Source: Butyrivibrio sp.
GTDB lineage: Bacteria > Bacillota > Clostridia > Lachnospirales > Lachnospiraceae
Direction of reading: 5' to 3'
Assembly: GCA_017615275.1 (NCBI GenBank)
Contig: JAGAAO010000099.1
Coordinates: 1-64,000, forward strand
Length of the DNA: 64,000 nt
The translations under genes were made by a program, and so were the position numbers. This document shows, one piece after another, positions 16,216 to 28,076 of this stretch. The notes under the pieces are model-generated. The model was not told where the DNA came from and searched no databases. It was given only the letters and a program-made list of their open reading frames with translations. Within the stretch, counting starts at the first letter, position 1. Every line of letters begins with the position of its first letter.

Positions 16216-18348
16216 ATGAAGAGAAAAAAACTAACGAGTTTTATTGCAAAACTCATGGCAGTTCTCTGTGTCTTCACAATGGGTATGTCCAATTCATCGG
16301 TGAACGCGCAGGCGGCAGAAGGAACGCTTCTTAATACTTATGGCGCTGCATACGGTCGTTCAGGAACCTGTATCAACTTATATCAGTTAAGAGATTCCAA
16401 TCAGTTAAAAATTTTAAAGAAACACTATAATTCTATAACACTTGAGAATGAAATGAAACCCGATGCTTTGCTCGGCGGATCAGCTAAGCTTATATCCGTT
16501 CAGGAAGCAAAGAACAAAGGATATTATATTCCCGATGGTTATCGTGAGTCAACTGTTCCGCAGATCAACTTCGGTACTGTAGATGAAGTAATGAAGATCT
16601 GTTCACAGAATGGTCTCGGAATGAGAGCGCATACTTTGGTATGGCATTCACAGACTCCTTCATGGTTCTTTAGAAACAACTATTCGGGTAACGGCGGTTT
16701 TGTTAACCAGCAGACAATGGATGCACGTCTCGAGATGTACGTTAAGACAGTTATGAATCACGTATATTCAAACCAGTACGGCGGATGTGTATACGCATGG
16801 GACGTAGCAAACGAAGTTATTCATGCCAACAATTCAGGTTGGGAAGCAGTTTACGGAAACAACAGAACAAATGCCCCTTACGTAAAGAAGGCATTCAACT
16901 ATGCTTATGAAGTACTTGAGAAATATAAGCTTACAGATTCCGTTAAGCTTTTCTACAACGATTACAACACATATCAGGAAGTAAACAAGATAACTACTCT
17001 TGTTAATTATATAAATCAGGGTAAAAAAGTTTGCGCAGGTGTAGGTATGCAGTCTCACCTCGGAACAAATTATCCTTCGGTAGATACTTATATTCAGGCT
17101 CTTAACTCTTTCCTTAAGTCAGGATTTGAGGTACAGATCACAGAGCTTGATATCACCAACAAAGGTGATAGCGATATGGCCAACTATTCTTACAACCTGT
17201 TTAAGCAGATCAACAATGTTAAAAAGAATGGCGGAAATATTACAGGTATTACATGGTGGGGATTGTCCGACCAGACAACATGGATCAATAACTCTAAGCC
17301 GTTGTTGTTCTCATCACCCGGTAATCCTAAGCAGGCTTACAACAAGGTAATCCAGGCATACACAGATGTTCTAGGCCAGCCCGGATCAAATCCCAACACA
17401 AAGCCTGTTCAGCCACAACCTTCAGAACAGCAGCAACAGCCCTCTGAGCAGCCTTCAGAGCAGCAGAAGGAAACTTCACAGCCCTCAGAGCAGCAACAGC
17501 CTGCACAGCAGACAACAAATAACAACGCAACAGCAAACATCCCTGATGGATGGTATTACATAAAGAATACTCTTTCACAGAAGTATCTTACAGTAAAGGG
17601 TGACAAGGCAAAGAAAACAACAAACGTAATCATTAGTAAGGGCACAGGAGTAAAGGGCCAGAAATGGTACGTTAAGAATAAAGGAAACGGATACATCACA
17701 CTTAAGTCAGGTCTTGGAGAGTTCAATCTTGACGTTGCAAACGGCAAGAATGAGGATGGAGCTAACATCCAGATCTATGATGCATACGGACATGATGCAC
17801 AGCAGTTTATTGTAAAGGCAACCAAGAAGGACGGAGTTTACACAATCGGAACAAAGTCTTCCAACGGATCAAAGACTCTTGATGTATATGAGCACAAGAC
17901 AGACGATGGCACAAACGTATGCCAGTGGAAGTTCTATGGCAATCCTAATCAGGAGTGGATCTTTGAGCCTGTACAGCAGTCTTCTGATCAGGCTTCAAGC
18001 CAGCAGACTACACATAATGAGCCTCAGCAGGCTACACAGGATACACAGAAGACTACAGGAAACGGTCTTGACCTTAGTTATTCAACAAACACCTGGGGCA
18101 ACGGATATACAGTAAGCATCAAGCTTGCCAATAATTCCAAAAAGACTGTTAGTAATTGGTCACTTAAAGTAAAGAAGAGTGAAGTAAATATCAGTAATTG
18201 CTGGAATATGTCTTATAAGACCAGCGGGGACTACTATGTCATTACTCCCATAGATTGGAATAAGTCAATCGCTGCGGGACAGACGGTAGAAATTGGTTTT
18301 GTAGGATCGGGGAAACCGTCAAGTACAGTTAACTTTAGTATGGAATGA
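16216..18348 (+). CDS. Secreted endo-1,4-beta-xylanase GH10-CBM13-CBM2
   Basis: Secreted xylan-degrading enzyme, 710 aa. Signal peptide ends near SVNAQAAE (~35). The GH10 barrel (residues ~37-390) shows HTLVWHSQTPSWF, WDVANEV with acid/base Glu200, and VQITELDIT with nucleophile Glu310, plus the conserved WWGLSDQTTW. A Gln/Pro/Ser-rich linker (~395-437) leads to a ricin-type CBM13 module (~440-590) and, after another linker, a C-terminal CBM2-like module (~615-710) with Trp residues in NTWGNGY and SNWSLKV. Ribosome site GGGAGG. First gene of a two-gene xylan operon; the CBM13 copy is nearly the same as that of the next gene. Confidence 0.95.
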   Translation: MKRKKLTSFIAKLMAVLCVFTMGMSNSSVNAQAAEGTLLNTYGAAYGRSGTCINLYQLRDSNQLKILKKHYNSITLENEMKPDALLGGSAKLISVQEAKNKGYYIPDGYRESTVPQINFGTVDEVMKICSQNGLGMRAHTLVWHSQTPSWFFRNNYSGNGGFVNQQTMDARLEMYVKTVMNHVYSNQYGGCVYAWDVANEVIHANNSGWEAVYGNNRTNAPYVKKAFNYAYEVLEKYKLTDSVKLFYNDYNTYQEVNKITTLVNYINQGKKVCAGVGMQSHLGTNYPSVDTYIQALNSFLKSGFEVQITELDITNKGDSDMANYSYNLFKQINNVKKNGGNITGITWWGLSDQTTWINNSKPLLFSSPGNPKQAYNKVIQAYTDVLGQPGSNPNTKPVQPQPSEQQQQPSEQPSEQQKETSQPSEQQQPAQQTTNNNATANIPDGWYYIKNTLSQKYLTVKGDKAKKTTNVIISKGTGVKGQKWYVKNKGNGYITLKSGLGEFNLDVANGKNEDGANIQIYDAYGHDAQQFIVKATKKDGVYTIGTKSSNGSKTLDVYEHKTDDGTNVCQWKFYGNPNQEWIFEPVQQSSDQASSQQTTHNEPQQATQDTQKTTGNGLDLSYSTNTWGNGYTVSIKLANNSKKTVSNWSLKVKKSEVNISNCWNMSYKTSGDYYVITPIDWNKSIAAGQTVEIGFVGSGKPSSTVNFSME
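17539..17973 (+). repeat. CBM13-coding module, copy 1
   Basis: The ricin-type module of the xylanase gene. It has a close nucleotide match at 20086-20519 in the next gene, with long identical stretches (for example around AAACGTAATCATTAGTAA); the flanking linkers do not match. The encoded modules show about 22 differences in roughly 145 residues by eye. Confidence 0.85.
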
Positions 18349-18358
18349 TAAATTAGGA

Positions 18359-18387
18359 GTGTTGCCTCGCTTGTAACGGGGCAACAC
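18359..18387 (+). promoter_or_regulatory. Intercistronic stem-loop in the xylan operon
   Basis: GTGTTGCCTCG (18359-18369) pairs with CGGGGCAACAC (18377-18387) over 11 bp with one G-U pair and a 7-nt loop. No T-run follows, so it is not a classical terminator; it may mark RNA processing or protect the upstream mRNA between the two glycoside-hydrolase genes. Confidence 0.55.
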
Positions 18388-18424
18388 GCTAAAGAGTGGC
18401 AATGGGGAAGCTACTCGTGTATGA

Positions 18425-21484
<3,060 letters not shown>

Positions 21485-21502
21485 ATAACAGATAAATTTA
21501 CC

Positions 21503-21534
21503 AAAAAACTAAGGAGGGGCGTAAGCTCCTCCTT
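21503..21534 (-). terminator. Terminator of the minus-strand gene at 21546
   Basis: A 10-bp stem (21511-21520 / 21525-21534) capped by a GTAA loop; on the minus strand six Ts follow (21503-21508). It may also slow plus-strand transcription leaving the GH43 gene. Confidence 0.8.
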
Positions 21535-21545
21535 GTCCTATGTAG

Positions 21546-21896
21546 TTATGCAAAAAGATCCAGGTTTCCTCCGACAGTACCGTATGTCAAAGCAGATGAA
21601 TCACCTGCGTAACCGACTGTCATGCTTCCGAATTTTTCGGCTATCTTGTTGTACATTTTATTGGCTTCCTGAGATCTGACCACAGAAGCTGTGGAATCTG
21701 AGTTGTTATTACCTGATGGGGATTGAAGCTCACGTGCGTTCGGATATTGCACGGGAGGAACGTTTGTAATAGCGTTCTGCATTCCTGTCTCTTCAAAGGC
21801 ATCAGATATTTCGGATTTATTCTTTAGTCCATAATTAAGTGGCTGTACAAAAGAATTTCCGTATGAAGTTGAAAGTGAACCTACCGATAATCCCAT
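21546..21896 (-). CDS. Small uncharacterised protein
   Basis: Not recognised. A 116-aa protein, without signal peptide or membrane segment, rich in Ser, Asn and Gly, with a C-terminal stretch (YNKIAEKFGSMTVGYAG) that may be helical followed by a Gly/Leu tail. The ATG at 21896 is used because AAAGGAG lies 6 nt upstream; an in-frame TTG at 21911 would place that ribosome site inside the gene. It has its own promoter and terminator, so it is a single-gene unit, divergent from another small gene at 22088. Function unknown. Confidence 0.65.
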   Translation of the reverse strand: MGLSVGSLSTSYGNSFVQPLNYGLKNKSEISDAFEETGMQNAITNVPPVQYPNARELQSPSGNNNSDSTASVVRSQEANKMYNKIAEKFGSMTVGYAGDSSALTYGTVGGNLDLFA

Positions 21897-21926
21897 GGTT
21901 GCTCCTTTCAAGTGAGTTATGCGAAT

Positions 21927-21955
21927 ATGATATCCGTTTTTTCGACAATATTCAA
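21927..21955 (-). promoter_or_regulatory. Promoter of the small gene at 21546
   Basis: On the minus strand TTGAAT (21950-21955), 17 bp, TATCAT (21927-21932), about 30 bp before the start codon. Confidence 0.6.
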
Positions 21956-22087
21956 TTTCTTTTTCTGAAATTAAATATAAAAAAATACTAATAATTTATG
22001 AAATTTTGTTTAAAATGTGTTATTATTTAGAAGAAGGTGTACAAATCGTGTAATTTGTGTTTTTTGACGAGAAAGGAGCGACTTCCT

Positions 22088-22369
22088 ATGGGAAATAGCC
22101 AGCTGCAATATTCTCCGTTCAAACCAAATTTGAAGACTGCCGAAGTATTTGCGTGGGGCGATCCGGAGTACAACTTATTTGATCAGTTAAGTGAGAAATA
22201 TGAAAGGACACACCCGGAGTTTAAGGATCTGTCTTCCTATGAGAAGATGGTCATCAAAGAGCAGATTCATCATGAGGCTATCGGTCTTACACCGCTTAAC
22301 CTCATTATGGACTTTGTGGAAGATCCGCAGTTCGATGAATTCAGAGTAGTTAACACCGACAGAAGATAA
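22088..22369 (+). CDS. Small uncharacterised protein
   Basis: Not recognised. 93 aa, soluble, acidic, with aromatic residues near the N terminus (QYSPFKPN) and a central helical segment (SSYEKMVIKEQIHHEAIG). The start at 22088 is preferred to 22037 because AAAGGAG lies 9 nt upstream and the earlier stretch is Cys-rich and unlike a real N terminus. It is divergent from the small gene at 21546 and is followed by a strong terminator, so it forms its own transcript. Confidence 0.65.
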   Translation: MGNSQLQYSPFKPNLKTAEVFAWGDPEYNLFDQLSEKYERTHPEFKDLSSYEKMVIKEQIHHEAIGLTPLNLIMDFVEDPQFDEFRVVNTDRR

Positions 22370-22392
22370 GACAATTTAATAAAGATAAAAAT

Positions 22393-22429
22393 AAGGGCTG
22401 TGAAGTTTAGCGCTTCACAGCCTTTCTTT
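22393..22429 (+). terminator. Terminator after the small gene at 22088
   Basis: Arms 22393-22405 and 22413-22425 pair over 13 bp (core GGCTGTGAAG/CTTCACAGCC) with a 7-nt loop, followed by TTTT. Confidence 0.85.
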
Positions 22430-22440
22430 TAATATCAAAA

Positions 22441-22570
22441 CTACAAATTCACTAGGCTCGCAGTAAGCTCGAATGCCGAACTTACGCTCTCGCTTTGCTC
22501 GGCGTAAGACGTTCGAACTAGCCTCGAAAGGACCTCGGCAAGTTCTCTCAGCTCGCTAACTGCTCTACAC
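22441..22570 (-). repeat. Modular intergenic repeat, minus-oriented copy
   Basis: Read on the minus strand it begins GTGTAGAGCA and holds ACTTGCCGAGGTCCTTTCGA followed by GGCTAGTTCGAAC, which match the element at 43908-44114 with a few substitutions. A stem CTTACGC/GCGTAAG and a second GCGAGCCTAGTGAA block lie further in. It fills the 207-bp gap between two genes and contains no ORF of its own. Confidence 0.6.
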
Positions 22571-22576
22571 AAAAAA

Positions 22577-23080
22577 TTATCTGGTCAGCATTCTTGCTTC
22601 GCGGATCTTGTCGTTAACGTCAGATAAAAATTTGTAGTTTGTGGGATCCGAGATGAAATCAAGAAAGTCGATAGCTTCATTGGGGGCGAGTTTTTGTCTC
22701 TTTGTAAGATAGTCAAAGATTTCTTCTTTTGTTTTTCCCTCAGTCATGAACTTGTCCACGGTATCAAAAAGAACCATGAATCTACGCATCTTTACGCGGA
22801 CTTTGATATTATGAAGTTCAACGAAAATGGTGATCAGAATAGAGGAAAAGAACAAAACTATTCCAAAGAAAACGAAACTCCACATGATGCGACCCATCAT
22901 GAAGTTAAGTATACCGGCGCTTAAGTCCGACAGTATTAAGGTTGCGAGTGAAACTACAACGATGCCGAGCCTGGCTTTATTTCGCTCTGAATTATTGAGA
23001 GCCATGAGCTTAACGGCTATTCCGAAAACAAGATAGAAGACTAATGAAAATGCAATCCCCACATAAGATAAGTATAACAT
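22577..23080 (-). CDS. Uncharacterised membrane protein
   Basis: Not recognised. 167 aa with four predicted helices in the first ~110 residues (for example IGIVVVSLATLILSD-like and FVFFGIVLFFSSILITIFV), then a basic cytoplasmic tail with two helices (DTVDKFMTEGKTKEEIFDYL and NEAIDFLDFISDPTNYKFL). The ATG at 23080 is chosen because AAGGGGGA is ~8 nt upstream; the longer frame to 23152 is unlikely. Divergent from the CotH-kinase gene at 23202. Confidence 0.7.
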   Translation of the reverse strand: MLYLSYVGIAFSLVFYLVFGIAVKLMALNNSERNKARLGIVVVSLATLILSDLSAGILNFMMGRIMWSFVFFGIVLFFSSILITIFVELHNIKVRVKMRRFMVLFDTVDKFMTEGKTKEEIFDYLTKRQKLAPNEAIDFLDFISDPTNYKFLSDVNDKIREARMLTR

Positions 23081-23201
23081 TATGCTTCCCCCTTTAAGTA
23101 ATTGTAACAACCATAAAGAATAAATGCAACGTACATGTGGGCAGAATTGCATTATAATTGACTATGATGTACTTTATATGTATTATTCGTGGAGTTTTTA
23201 C

Positions 23202-25688
23202 GTGTTTATGACTAAGAAGATAGCTTTTTTAATTACAGTAAGTATATTGGCACTTGCAGCACTTGTTTATGTGCGCTTTGCAAGTGAAGATTATATGTCC
23301 GGTCACATAATAGATGACAAGAAATTTGAGGAAATAAAGGCATCCAGAAAAAATGTAAACGATCTTGAATTCAATGTTTCTTTTGATGGTATGGACCTTT
23401 TTTATGATAAGACTACAGAATCTTTTTTCTATTCTTTAATAGATGACGACAAGACAGCATATGATCCTTCTGTCAGTGTTGTAAGCGATACCGATATGCA
23501 ATTTGCTTTTTTGAACTCAGGTATCAGCGATGAAGCTATTGAGAATAATTCTCCCATTACTGCAGTTTTTTATAATGATGACAGTTATTGCGTAAGAAAT
23601 ATCATCTGTACATTTCTTCCTATTATGAATATCAATTGTGAGGACGAGATCACAGAGCTTGATGGCAAGATGAATATGAGGCTCTATGATAACAGGAAAC
23701 AGTGCGCTGTAAGAGATATGTATTCTGACGGTTTTATCCGTATCAGAGGCGGAAATACCAGATCTTTTCCCAAAAAACCTTTGAAGATATCTCTTATCCA
23801 CGGAGCGAACGGCGATAATTATCAGAAAAACAACATGTCGCTTCTCGGAATGAGAAAAGATGATGATTACATTCTTTATCCTGCGTACAACGACGCGGAA
23901 AAAGTAAGAAATGTTTTTAGCCAGAATCTGTGGCACAAGAGCTGTAATGAGGATAATTTCTATGGGATCACGACAGGTATCGAATACAAATTTTTGGAAC
24001 TGTTTGTAAATGACGAGTATTACGGTCTGTATGCTCTCGGTTATACGCCTGATGAGAAGATGATCGGTGTTTCAAAGACCGATGATTATGCGGGATTCTA
24101 TAAAAGAGTTGTAGGTATTGATTCGAGCGAACTTTTTATCGGAGATTACGGCAATCTCTATGGATGGAGAGCGGAGAATGTGCCTGCCGATGACAGGACG
24201 AGTGAGTATGAAGAAAAAAGGTGGAAGCTTTTGATTGATTATCTGTACCATCTTCAGGAAAACTCGTCGGATCCCGGGGAACTGCAGAAATGCATAGACG
24301 TTGAGAATGCGATTGACTATACACTTTTTATCAATCTGATTCAGGGTGACGATAATCTTTTTAAGAATTACTATCTTTTTGTAAGAGAGAAGATGGGTGG
24401 AAGCTACTATTCGTATTACTGTCCGTGGGATCTCGATGTTGCATGGGGCAATATGTGGGTACCGAATGCTCTGAACGGATATCTTCAGTATGGGCATAAA
24501 CCTTATTACAATCTTCTTTTTGAAGATCTGTATTTTGGCAGGATAATGTCGGGAAATGACAGTAAGATTGTGGAAAAGACCTGCGACAGATTCAGGGAAC
24601 TTAGGAAAAAAGGCTGGTCTGATGAAGTTATAGAAGAGATGCTGGATGAGTATGAAAAAGATATATACTTTTCCGGTGCTTATCTGCGTGATAAAAAGCG
24701 TTGGCCAGAAGGCAATTATAAAGAGGCGGGTGAAGCCAATAATCTTGACAGGTTCAGAGAGTACGTTAGGCAGAGACTTGCTGAAGCGGATGCTTATTAT
24801 GCGGGGTTAAAAAAGCTTTCGAATGAAGATGTCTTTATAAGGAGAACGGCGCAGTACAAGCATTTTGATGATTCGAGTTTTGTTTTGCAGATAAATGATA
24901 AGGAGCTTTTGAAGGACAGTCCCTATGCAGATCTTATCAAAAGGATAGGCGGCGTGGACATTTCCAAGATAACCAAAGACATCAAATATGTGATAAAGCC
25001 GGCAGGAGAGGAAGCGGTTTATCTGGGAGATGTCATCGGATCGGAAAATCCTTGTGATAAGCCTTATTCCATGAAGGTAGGCAAACATGATCTTACATTT
25101 AAGGTCGGTGAAGAACGAGACTACACCTATGAGGATACCGGATATACGGTATATCTTGACGGAGTCGCATATTACGACGCGTACACGGATCACAGTGAAG
25201 GAATGGTTGTTTCACTTTCTTATGACGGCTTTGGTGAAAAGATGAATCTTAAGCGCGATTACAAGATCAATCCTGTTTACAGTACTTTCAATAATACGGA
25301 ACTCTTTTTCGAAGCGGTCAAATGTGCAAACGGAAAGCTCCTTATACTTACTGATAATGATAAAAGAAGTAAGAAGTCAAATGAGAGTGCTTTAAACGAA
25401 TTTGAAATGACTAAGTGCGGCGCAGACAATGAAAATGGGGTGACGGCGTATCTTGTTGATGCAGGCGCTAAGAAGTGCGCAGAAATAAGCGGAGGTATCG
25501 GAGAAGATGTTTCATATGAGACTGAGCTTGGTAAATACACGTGCATCAAAGACGGAGATGGCTACCGTATAAGTGTTGACGGAAAAGAACTTTTTGAGTA
25601 TACGGGAGAACATAAAGATAAGAGCGTAATTGCTGTATATACCGACGATACGTATGCTGAGATAAAAGATGTAGCGGAATTTGATTGA
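23202..25688 (+). CDS. CotH-kinase family surface protein
   Basis: 828-aa protein with one N-terminal membrane anchor (ITVSILALAALVYVRF) and an extracellular CotH-kinase-like domain. CotH proteins have an atypical protein-kinase fold. Supporting motifs: IRIRGGNTRSFPKKPLKI, ELFVNDEYYGLYALG, and DLDVAWGNMW, where Asp residues bind metal and ATP in the family. The C-terminal ~250 residues are beta-rich with no clear match. GTG 23202 is taken as start (GGAG 7 nt upstream; the next ATG is at 23208 and is farther from the site). Target unknown; a surface-protein or polysaccharide-linked role is inferred. A second CotH gene is at 49797. Confidence 0.78.
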   Translation: MFMTKKIAFLITVSILALAALVYVRFASEDYMSGHIIDDKKFEEIKASRKNVNDLEFNVSFDGMDLFYDKTTESFFYSLIDDDKTAYDPSVSVVSDTDMQFAFLNSGISDEAIENNSPITAVFYNDDSYCVRNIICTFLPIMNINCEDEITELDGKMNMRLYDNRKQCAVRDMYSDGFIRIRGGNTRSFPKKPLKISLIHGANGDNYQKNNMSLLGMRKDDDYILYPAYNDAEKVRNVFSQNLWHKSCNEDNFYGITTGIEYKFLELFVNDEYYGLYALGYTPDEKMIGVSKTDDYAGFYKRVVGIDSSELFIGDYGNLYGWRAENVPADDRTSEYEEKRWKLLIDYLYHLQENSSDPGELQKCIDVENAIDYTLFINLIQGDDNLFKNYYLFVREKMGGSYYSYYCPWDLDVAWGNMWVPNALNGYLQYGHKPYYNLLFEDLYFGRIMSGNDSKIVEKTCDRFRELRKKGWSDEVIEEMLDEYEKDIYFSGAYLRDKKRWPEGNYKEAGEANNLDRFREYVRQRLAEADAYYAGLKKLSNEDVFIRRTAQYKHFDDSSFVLQINDKELLKDSPYADLIKRIGGVDISKITKDIKYVIKPAGEEAVYLGDVIGSENPCDKPYSMKVGKHDLTFKVGEERDYTYEDTGYTVYLDGVAYYDAYTDHSEGMVVSLSYDGFGEKMNLKRDYKINPVYSTFNNTELFFEAVKCANGKLLILTDNDKRSKKSNESALNEFEMTKCGADNENGVTAYLVDAGAKKCAEISGGIGEDVSYETELGKYTCIKDGDGYRISVDGKELFEYTGEHKDKSVIAVYTDDTYAEIKDVAEFD

Positions 25689-25800
25689 GGTGGTAAAAAA
25701 GTGTTGACTTTTTACTTATGATAATTTAACCTTTTAAGATAATAAAGAGATTGTATACAAATATACATTTCCGCATTTCTTTTTCCAGGAGGATTATATT

Positions 25801-27015
25801 ATGAAGAAATTTAACAAGGTTGTAAGTGCAGTTATGGCTTCAGCAATGGTTGTTTCAATGCTTGCAGGTTGTACGGATGCAGCAAGCACAGATACACCCG
25901 ATGCTAAGACTGATACAGCACAGCAGACAAATAACTCATCAGATAGCGGCGCTACATTTAAGATCGGTGCCATCGGACCTCTTACAGGCGGTGCAGCAGC
26001 ATATGGTAACGCTGTATGTAACGCAGCAGAGCTTGCAGTTGACGAGATCAACGCAGCAGGTGGTATCAACGGATATCAGATCGAATACAACAAAGAGGAT
26101 GACGAGCATAACGCAGAGAAGTCTGTAAATGCATACAATACACTTAAAGACTGGGGAATGCAGATTTTGGTGGGACCTACAACAAGTACACCTTCAATCG
26201 CAGTTTCCGAGTACACAAAGGCTGACAATATGTTCCAGCTTACACCTTCAGGATCTGCAGTGGATTGCGTAAAGTATGACAACGTATTCCGTGTATGTTT
26301 CTCAGATCCTAACCAGGGTATTGCTTCAGCTCAGTACATTGCAGATAAGAAGCTTGCTACAAAAGTTGGTGTCATCTATGACAGTTCTGATGTTTACTCA
26401 AACGGTATTTATCAGAAGTTTGCTGAAGAGGCAAAGAGCAAGAACTTAGAGATTGTTTCTGCAGAAGCTTTCACACAGGACAATAACACAGATTTCTCAG
26501 TTCAGCTTCAGAAGGCTAAGGATGCAGGTGCAGACCTCGTATTCCTTCCTATATACTACAAGGATGCATCACTCATCCTTACACAGGCAAATACAATGGG
26601 ATACACACCCACATTCTTCGGTGTAGACGGAATGGACGGTATCCTTACAGTTGATAACTTTGATACAAAGCTTGCAGAGGGCGTAATGCTTCTTACACCT
26701 TTCGCTGCAGATGCAACAGACGATCTTACAGTTAACTTTGTAAAGAACTATCAGGATAAGTACGGTGAGGTTCCCAACCAGTTCGCTGCAGATGCATACG
26801 ATGCAGTATACATCCTTAAGCAGGCACTTGAGGCTAAGAACGTAACTCCCGATATGAGCATTTCAGATATCTGCGAAGCTGTAAAGGGTGCTATGGTTGA
26901 GATTGAGGCAGCAGGTCTTACATCTTCAAAGATGACTTGGGATGCTTCAGGTGAGCCTAACAAAGAGCCTAAGGCAGTTGTTATTAAGGAAGGCGCTTAC
27001 GTATCAGCTGAGTAA
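25801..27015 (+). CDS. livJ: Branched-chain amino acid-binding lipoprotein LivJ
   Basis: Substrate-binding protein of a LIV-type ABC importer (Peripla_BP_6 fold), 404 aa. Signal peptide with lipobox MLAGC (Cys ~24), an Asp/Thr/Gln-rich linker, then FKIGAIGPLTGGAAAYGNAV, typical of the family start, and INAAGGINGYQIEY. Ribosome site AGGAGG. First gene of livJHMGF; an 18-bp stem-loop after the stop probably limits read-through so that the binding protein is made in excess. Ligand (Leu/Ile/Val) is inferred from family. Confidence 0.92.
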   Translation: MKKFNKVVSAVMASAMVVSMLAGCTDAASTDTPDAKTDTAQQTNNSSDSGATFKIGAIGPLTGGAAAYGNAVCNAAELAVDEINAAGGINGYQIEYNKEDDEHNAEKSVNAYNTLKDWGMQILVGPTTSTPSIAVSEYTKADNMFQLTPSGSAVDCVKYDNVFRVCFSDPNQGIASAQYIADKKLATKVGVIYDSSDVYSNGIYQKFAEEAKSKNLEIVSAEAFTQDNNTDFSVQLQKAKDAGADLVFLPIYYKDASLILTQANTMGYTPTFFGVDGMDGILTVDNFDTKLAEGVMLLTPFAADATDDLTVNFVKNYQDKYGEVPNQFAADAYDAVYILKQALEAKNVTPDMSISDICEAVKGAMVEIEAAGLTSSKMTWDASGEPNKEPKAVVIKEGAYVSAE

Positions 27016-27073
27016 TCAGATTTTAATTGCACAATGAAGTGCTGCGCAGGGTTCCTATTTAAGGTTCCCTGCG

Positions 27074-27114
27074 TTCTCTTTATCATTGAATTTTTAATTC
27101 AGTGATAAAGAGAA
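27074..27114 (+). promoter_or_regulatory. Long stem-loop between livJ and livH
   Basis: TTCTCTTTATCATTGAAT (27074-27091) pairs with 27097-27114 over 18 bp with one G-U pair and a 5-nt loop. A weaker GC-rich hairpin precedes it (27048-27073). Only a short T stretch follows. Likely an attenuator between the binding protein and the membrane genes. Confidence 0.7.
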
Positions 27115-27166
27115 CGTTTAGTTATGTTATTATTTATATGGAATATTTAGTTTTTGGAGGTATCAG

Positions 27167-28063
27167 ATGAGCTTTCTTACTTATCTCATCAACGGACTTA
27201 GTCTGGGCAGTATTTATGCCATTATCGCTCTTGGTTATACGATGGTTTACGGAATTGCCAAGATGCTCAATTTCGCCCACGGTGATTTTATCATGGTCGG
27301 ATGTTATATTATCTTTTCCGTGAGCGGCGCTATAGGCGGCGGATCGACAATGGGAGTGATATTATCAGTGATCTTGTCGGTAGTTCTTTGTTCACTTCTC
27401 GGAATCACAACTGAATTTATTGCATACAGACCTCTTCGAGGCGCGGCTTCACCTCTTGCGGTTCTTATTACTGCGATCGGTGTGAGTTATCTTCTTGAAA
27501 ATGTGGCTCTGCTTATTTTTGGTGCTGACGTTAAATCTTTCTCTTCAGTTATTACATGGCAGGGACTTTCATTTGCAGACGGACAGCTTAGAATACAGGG
27601 TGTCACAATTGTTACGATCGTTGTGAGTCTGGTAATACTTATATGCCTCCAGCTCTTTATAAACAAAACCAAGCAGGGACAGGCTATGCTTGCGGTTGCA
27701 GAGGACAAAGGAGCAGCTACTTTGATGGGTATCAATGTCAATAAGACGATCATGCTCACATTTGCTATAGGTTCTGCGCTTGCTGCTGTTGCCGGTGCAC
27801 TTTTATGTTCGGCATATCCGAATCTTTCTCCTTATGTTGGCGCTATGCCCGGTATCAAGGCATTCGTTGCGGCGGTTCTGGGTGGAATCGGTTCAATTCC
27901 AGGAGCAATGATAGGAGGACTCGTACTCGGAATCGTTGAGATTCTCAGTAAGACCTATATTTCATCACAGTTATCCGATGCGATAGTGTTCGGAATTCTC
28001 GTAATCGTGCTTATCGTTAAGCCTACGGGTATTTTAGGAAAAGTCATTCAGGAAAAGGTTTAA
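27167..28063 (+). CDS. livH: Branched-chain amino acid ABC transporter permease LivH
   Basis: First of two permease subunits of the LIV importer; about eight helices, 298 aa. Family features are LGSIYAIIALGYTMVYGI near the N terminus, LNFAHGDFIMVG and, near the C terminus, AAVLGGIGSIPGAMIGG, the ATPase-docking region. GGAGG lies 7 nt before the ATG. Followed after 13 bp by livM. Confidence 0.95.
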   Translation: MSFLTYLINGLSLGSIYAIIALGYTMVYGIAKMLNFAHGDFIMVGCYIIFSVSGAIGGGSTMGVILSVILSVVLCSLLGITTEFIAYRPLRGAASPLAVLITAIGVSYLLENVALLIFGADVKSFSSVITWQGLSFADGQLRIQGVTIVTIVVSLVILICLQLFINKTKQGQAMLAVAEDKGAATLMGINVNKTIMLTFAIGSALAAVAGALLCSAYPNLSPYVGAMPGIKAFVAAVLGGIGSIPGAMIGGLVLGIVEILSKTYISSQLSDAIVFGILVIVLIVKPTGILGKVIQEKV

Positions 28064-28076
28064 TGAGGTGACGATT

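Noticed and set aside
17400-17540. Gln/Pro-rich stretch as a separate low-complexity gene or frameshift
   Set aside because: It is an in-frame linker between the catalytic domain and CBM13, as usual in secreted glycoside hydrolases.
22500-22530. tRNA-like TTCGAA segment
   Set aside because: No cloverleaf, acceptor stem or CCA end can be formed; the stretch belongs to the modular repeat.
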